Shown here in pieces: positions 36,668 through 39,445 of a DNA stretch of 39,445 nucleotides. The stretch's first letter is position 1; every line of letters starts with the position of its first letter. Source of the stretch: Bacteroides sp. (GTDB lineage: Bacteria > Bacteroidota > Bacteroidia > Bacteroidales > UBA7960); NCBI GenBank assembly GCA_036351255.1, contig JAZBOS010000072.1, positions 1 through 39,445 on the forward strand, given 5' to 3'. A program made the position numbers and the translations under genes. Under the pieces are notes generated by a model. That model made no database searches. It was not told where the DNA came from and worked only from the letters and a program-made list of their open reading frames with translations.

Positions 36668-37105
36668 CTATTTGTTTTCTGCTTCAACCTCCAGCAGGCT
36701 GGTTTTAAAATACTGGTATATTTCGGCCATTTTAGGCCAGAATTCCTTCAGGATCTCCCGCGCAGCTTCCTCTTCGGGCTGTCCTTCCACAGATGCCATC
36801 AGGTTCACGAAATTTTTTACCACCAGGTAAAGCGAGCGCTCCATTTGCTGCAGTGCTTCCGCAAGGAGTCCTGCCTTTTCCGTTTCCGAAAGGGAGTCCT
36901 CATCGGTCTCTGAAAGGGCCTGCTCCAGGCTGATCAATTCGTATTTAATGTCGGAAGCAGTCATGATCAGGCTGCGGCAATGCCCCCTGATAGCAGCCTC
37001 AACATTGCCGCTGCAGGGGCAGCGCAATATTTTTTCATCCAGTTGAGCGCCCGCAAGGGTTAACTCCCACTGGTAGTCATATAAGGGTTTTAGCGCAGCT
37101 CTCAT
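36668..37105 (-). CDS. Unrecognised small soluble protein with CxC and Cys motif
   Basis: I do not recognise a family. The likely start is the ATG at 37105 (MRAALKPLYDYQWELTLAGA), giving 145 residues; a TTG at 37141 is in frame but less convincing. There is no signal peptide or membrane segment. Residues 29-45 read LRCPCSGNVEAAIRGHC, giving a CxC-x10-C pattern that could bind a metal or form disulfides. The rest is strongly helical and acidic (SDIKYELISLEQALSETDED, then LAEALQQMERSLYLVVKNFV and EILKEFWPKMAEIYQYF), suggesting a helical bundle. It lies between rpsO and the nitroreductase-like gene, co-oriented with both. Confidence 0.6.
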   Translation of the reverse strand: MRAALKPLYDYQWELTLAGAQLDEKILRCPCSGNVEAAIRGHCRSLIMTASDIKYELISLEQALSETDEDSLSETEKAGLLAEALQQMERSLYLVVKNFVNLMASVEGQPEEEAAREILKEFWPKMAEIYQYFKTSLLEVEAENK

Positions 37106-37217
37106 AGGGCATATTTTGATGGTTGTTCCGTTCAGGATCAAAGTATCAAAAACCAGGCCAATCCTTAATGACCTTTGGGCTTAAATCACGGGTTTCAGCC
37201 TTTCACGATCTAACTGA

Positions 37218-37841
37218 CTATTCGTTCTTCAGGTATTTTACCTTCCCCTCGTCCCATTTATCCTTAGGTGTGGCGTGGACAGCAGGGAAACCAACTGGCA
37301 CCACATTGAGGGGAATAATGTGGTCAGGCAGGCCAAGGGCATTGCTAACAGTGGCGATCCGTTCGGCATAAGGATACACCCCGGTCCATACCGCCCCAAG
37401 CCCCAGCGACTGAGCGGCCAGCAAAAGGTTTTGGGTGGCCGCCGAACAGTCCATTACCCAATTATGCACCTGTTCTTCATTGGGATTGCCCTTGCGGGTA
37501 TCGCCGCAAACAACGATAGCCAGGGGGGCATGTTCAAGCATTGTGGCTGAGGGCAGATCTTCCGAAAGCTTTTTCAACAGTTCACCGTCTTCCACCACAA
37601 AAAACAACCAGGGCTGGACATTCCTTGAGGATGGGGCCGCCATGGCAGCCTTCAGAAGCATTTCAATCATTTTGGCAGGAACAACTTCTTCGGTATAGCT
37701 GCGAATGCTCGTCCGTTCGTGAATTGTTTTCAGGGTTTCATTGGGATGCTGGCTCATGGCGATGTGGGGATTAATTACCAGTAATACAGCCAATAAAAAA
37801 AAAGCCGGCCAAATCAAGGGTTTAAAAATAACTTTTTGCAT
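37218..37841 (-). CDS. Nitroreductase-family protein with N-terminal signal peptide
   Basis: This 207-residue FMN-dependent oxidoreductase-like protein has the nitroreductase fold. The family core is clear: TIHERTSIRSYTEEVVPAKM (the R-S-x-R type flavin contact), MLLKAAMAAPSSRNVQPWLF, then DCSAATQNLLLAAQSLGLGA with VWTGVYP and VPVGFP. The length of the core is at the short end of the family. Unusually, residues 1-31 (KPLIWPAFFLLAVLLVINPH, then IAMSQ) form a signal peptide or anchor, so the protein is probably periplasmic or membrane-attached. The physiological electron donor and substrate are unknown. It is divergent from the SGNH hydrolase gene at 37998. Confidence 0.85.
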   Translation of the reverse strand: MQKVIFKPLIWPAFFLLAVLLVINPHIAMSQHPNETLKTIHERTSIRSYTEEVVPAKMIEMLLKAAMAAPSSRNVQPWLFFVVEDGELLKKLSEDLPSATMLEHAPLAIVVCGDTRKGNPNEEQVHNWVMDCSAATQNLLLAAQSLGLGAVWTGVYPYAERIATVSNALGLPDHIIPLNVVPVGFPAVHATPKDKWDEGKVKYLKNE

Positions 37842-37997
37842 GGAAAATATTGTCAGTGCTCAATATTCTTGTGTAAAGTTAATATATATGCCCTATGAAA
37901 TATCTATTGTTGATAACTTGCAGGTTTTCCACATTTCTGTTCGAAAGTTTCAATGAAATTCTCATGAATATTCCTGAAATTTGAAAAAAAATCTGAT

Positions 37998-38660
37998 ATG
38001 AGAATAGCCCTGAACTTCATACTTGTTTTACTTGCCTCCGGCCTTTTTGCACAGGCGGATACCACTTACCGCAGCTATTTTTATGAACAGCGGCAGTCGA
38101 TGTTCGAACTGCTCCCTGATGGCGAAGGCGAGATCATCATGCTGGGCAACAGCATTACTAATGTTGGCGCCTGGGAAGAACTGCTGCAGAATCCTCGCGT
38201 GAAGAACCGGGGCATTTCGGGCGACAATACCTTTGGAGTATTGGCTCGTTTGGACGAAGTGTTGTCGTCCAAACCCGCCAAGATCTTTATCCTTATCGGC
38301 ATCAACGACATTGCCCAAAACAATTCGCCCGAAGTGATCCTTTCCAACTATCGAAAAATCATACAGCGCATCATCAGGGATTCTCCCTCCACTTCCATTT
38401 ATGTTCAAAGCCTTTTCCCTACAAACAATGGTTTTACACGCTTTACAGGCCACCAGAACAAGGACGATAAGATCCGCGCCGTCAATGCGGGTATCGCCAG
38501 TCTGGCCATCGAATTCGGCCTGACCTTCATTGACCTCTACCCCAAGTTTCAGGACGCTGAAGGCAAGCTCGACACCCTCTACACCAACGACGGCCTGCAC
38601 CTTTTAGGGGCGGGATATGTTAAATGGGCAGAAATCCTAAAGCCTTACGTGGAGGAATAA
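37998..38660 (+). CDS. Exported SGNH/GDSL-family hydrolase
   Basis: This 220-residue esterase or deacetylase-type enzyme has a signal peptide (MRIALNFILVLLASGLFAQ) and acts outside the inner membrane. The SGNH blocks are all visible: block I IIMLGNSIT with Ser52 (GNS rather than GDS), block II NRGISGDN with Gly75, block III IGINDI with Asn103, and block V NDGLHL with Asp198 and His201. The sequence resembles the branch of secreted Bacteroidota SGNH hydrolases often linked to sialic-acid or xylan esterases and PAF-acetylhydrolase-like enzymes, but the substrate cannot be set. No sugar-degrading genes flank it. Confidence 0.9.
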   Translation: MRIALNFILVLLASGLFAQADTTYRSYFYEQRQSMFELLPDGEGEIIMLGNSITNVGAWEELLQNPRVKNRGISGDNTFGVLARLDEVLSSKPAKIFILIGINDIAQNNSPEVILSNYRKIIQRIIRDSPSTSIYVQSLFPTNNGFTRFTGHQNKDDKIRAVNAGIASLAIEFGLTFIDLYPKFQDAEGKLDTLYTNDGLHLLGAGYVKWAEILKPYVEE

Positions 38661-38770
38661 GGGGAACCTCGCCAGCCGATTGTATTAATTCTTTTTGATC
38701 CCTTCTCAAAAATTCCAGGGTCCCGTTCAAGAACCAGGGTGCAAACTGGTCTCTGGCAAGGTATGGGTTC

Positions 38771-38820
38771 AGTCGGGTTTTAGTCGTTTTAAAACGGTTG
38801 AAACCCGACTAAACCCCGAC
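38771..38820. repeat. 40-bp imperfect palindrome plus direct 11-mers
   Basis: AGTCGGGTTTTAGTCGTTTT (38771-38790) is followed immediately by an inverted copy (38791-38810) with three mismatches, and then by AAACCCCGAC (38811-38820). The unit CCGACTAAACC occurs in direct and inverted orientation. It differs by two bases from the CCGAATAAACT unit of the element at 20033-20080. It lies between two convergent genes in a 306-base gap whose only other feature is the terminator at 38896-38929. Confidence 0.8.
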
Positions 38821-38895
38821 CATGGTATGGGGATGGTACGGCCCTTTTCCCAAAGAAAATAAAAAGTGCCTTGCCGGAATGCCTGCTCCTGAAGC

Positions 38896-38929
38896 AAAAA
38901 AAACAGGAGTCAGGTGGTCCTGGCTCCTG
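38896..38929 (-). terminator. Terminator after the amidohydrolase gene
   Basis: On the minus strand CAGGAGCCAGG (38929-38919) pairs with CCTGACTCCTG (38914-38904), an 11-bp stem with one mismatched or G-U position and a 4-base loop, followed by eight T residues (38903-38896). Confidence 0.88.
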
Positions 38930-38966
38930 AGGAAAATTTTTTTCCTGATATATGGAAATATTGCCC

Positions 38967-39445
38967 TTATTCGGTTGAAGCATAAACCTTCTCACCATTG
39001 ACAAAGGTATATTTGATGGGGAGGGTCAGGATTTCTTCGGCGGGCATTGTCATCAGGTCTTTTTCCACCACGATGAAGTCGGCGAATTTGCCGGGTTCGA
39101 GGCTGCCTTTCTCATCTTCTTCGAACTGGGCTTTTGCGGCCCAGATGGTCATTCCACGGAGGGCCTGCTCGCGTGTAAGGGCGTTTTCCATCTGGAAACC
39201 TCCTTCGGGATAGCCGTCACGGTTTTTACGGGCAAAGGCGGCGTAGAAACCATAGAGGGGGTTTATGTGTTCGACAGGGAAGTCGCTGCCGTTGGGCAGC
39301 CAGCCGTTTTGCCCGAGCAGTTGCTGGTAGGCATAAGCCCCTTCCAGGCGTTCGGCACCGATGCGGTCAAGGGCCCAAATCATATCGCTGGTGGCGTGGG
39401 TGGTCTGGATGGAGGGGATGATGCTGTATTTGCCAAATAAATCGA
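38967..39445 (-). CDS. YtcJ-like amidohydrolase, C-terminal fragment
   Basis: The gene runs off the right edge, leaving about 158 C-terminal residues. The frame is open to the end of the window, and the fragment starts inside the protein. The stretch SIIPSIQTTHATSDMIWALD, with its His and Asp, then GAYAYQQLLGQNGWLPNGSD, FPVEHINPLYGFYAAFARK and the closing GSLEPGKFADFIVVEKDLMT and YTFVNGEKVY, is typical of the YtcJ-like branch of the metal-dependent amidohydrolase superfamily (Amidohydro_3). The Asp in NGSDFPVE is the expected metal-site Asp. The substrate is unknown. The N-terminal metal-binding HxH part lies outside the window, so completeness cannot be judged. Confidence 0.88.
   Translation of the reverse strand, partial: DLFGKYSIIPSIQTTHATSDMIWALDRIGAERLEGAYAYQQLLGQNGWLPNGSDFPVEHINPLYGFYAAFARKNRDGYPEGGFQMENALTREQALRGMTIWAAKAQFEEDEKGSLEPGKFADFIVVEKDLMTMPAEEILTLPIKYTFVNGEKVYASTE

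Overview
The window is a chromosomal stretch of a Bacteroidota bacterium, most likely a Bacteroidales/Marinilabiliales-type lineage (the order is inferred). The signs are a C-terminal type IX secretion (T9SS) sorting domain, a DUF5606 protein, short primary sigma factors of the Bacteroidota type without region 1.1, -7 boxes of the form TAnnTTTG, and gene neighbourhoods familiar from this phylum (rpsO-pnp-rpoD-rpe, htrA-rpoD, pyrG-yidC). Most of it is core-genome content. There are no phage genes, transposases, CRISPR arrays, rRNAs or tRNAs that I can see.

Layout. 1-5403 (minus): the end of a DUF4126 membrane protein, a secreted T9SS beta-propeller-like protein, an outer-membrane barrel-like protein and a GH13 amylase-family lipoprotein. 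5604-8225 (plus): a small YeaQ/GlsB-type membrane protein and a PiT phosphate transporter with a fused PhoU-like domain. 8634-17071 (minus): an exported M14 peptidase, then DUF2279, phosphohexomutase, MltG, a GNAT acetyltransferase, DapF and an unrecognised membrane-anchored protein. Several of these touch or overlap, and the set is themed on cell-wall precursors and wall cleavage. 17359-22006 (plus): an HtrA/DegP protease, a primary-type sigma factor and a UshA-like 5'-nucleotidase. 21992-31493 (minus): pyrD, DUF5606, an MsbA-like ABC exporter, purB, yidC, pyrG and a PsiE-like protein, so nucleotide synthesis and membrane biogenesis. 31805-32188 (plus): a DoxX-like membrane protein. 32268-37841 (minus): rpe, a second primary-type sigma factor, pnp, rpsO, an unknown Cys-containing protein and an exported nitroreductase-like protein. 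37998-38660 (plus): an SGNH hydrolase. 38967-end (minus): the C-terminal part of a YtcJ-like amidohydrolase.

How the genes work together. The window joins the housekeeping machinery for transcription (two sigma-70 paralogues), RNA turnover (PNPase), translation (S15), membrane insertion (YidC), envelope quality control (HtrA), peptidoglycan (DapF, MltG, possibly the phosphohexomutase), nucleotide synthesis (PyrD, PyrG, PurB) and phosphate or nucleotide scavenging (PiT-PhoU, UshA-like, PsiE-like).

The least explained content is non-coding. A composite low-complexity repeat family occurs at about 241-325, 3705-3985 and 8255-8632, with a related short tract at 32931-32962. Two elements 18.7 kb apart (20033-20080 and 38771-38820) are built from inverted and direct copies of closely related 11-nt units. 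I see no clear new defence or mobile system. The best candidates for undescribed biology are these repeats, the pair of sigma factors, and two conserved-looking proteins of unknown function (16244-17071 and 36668-37105).
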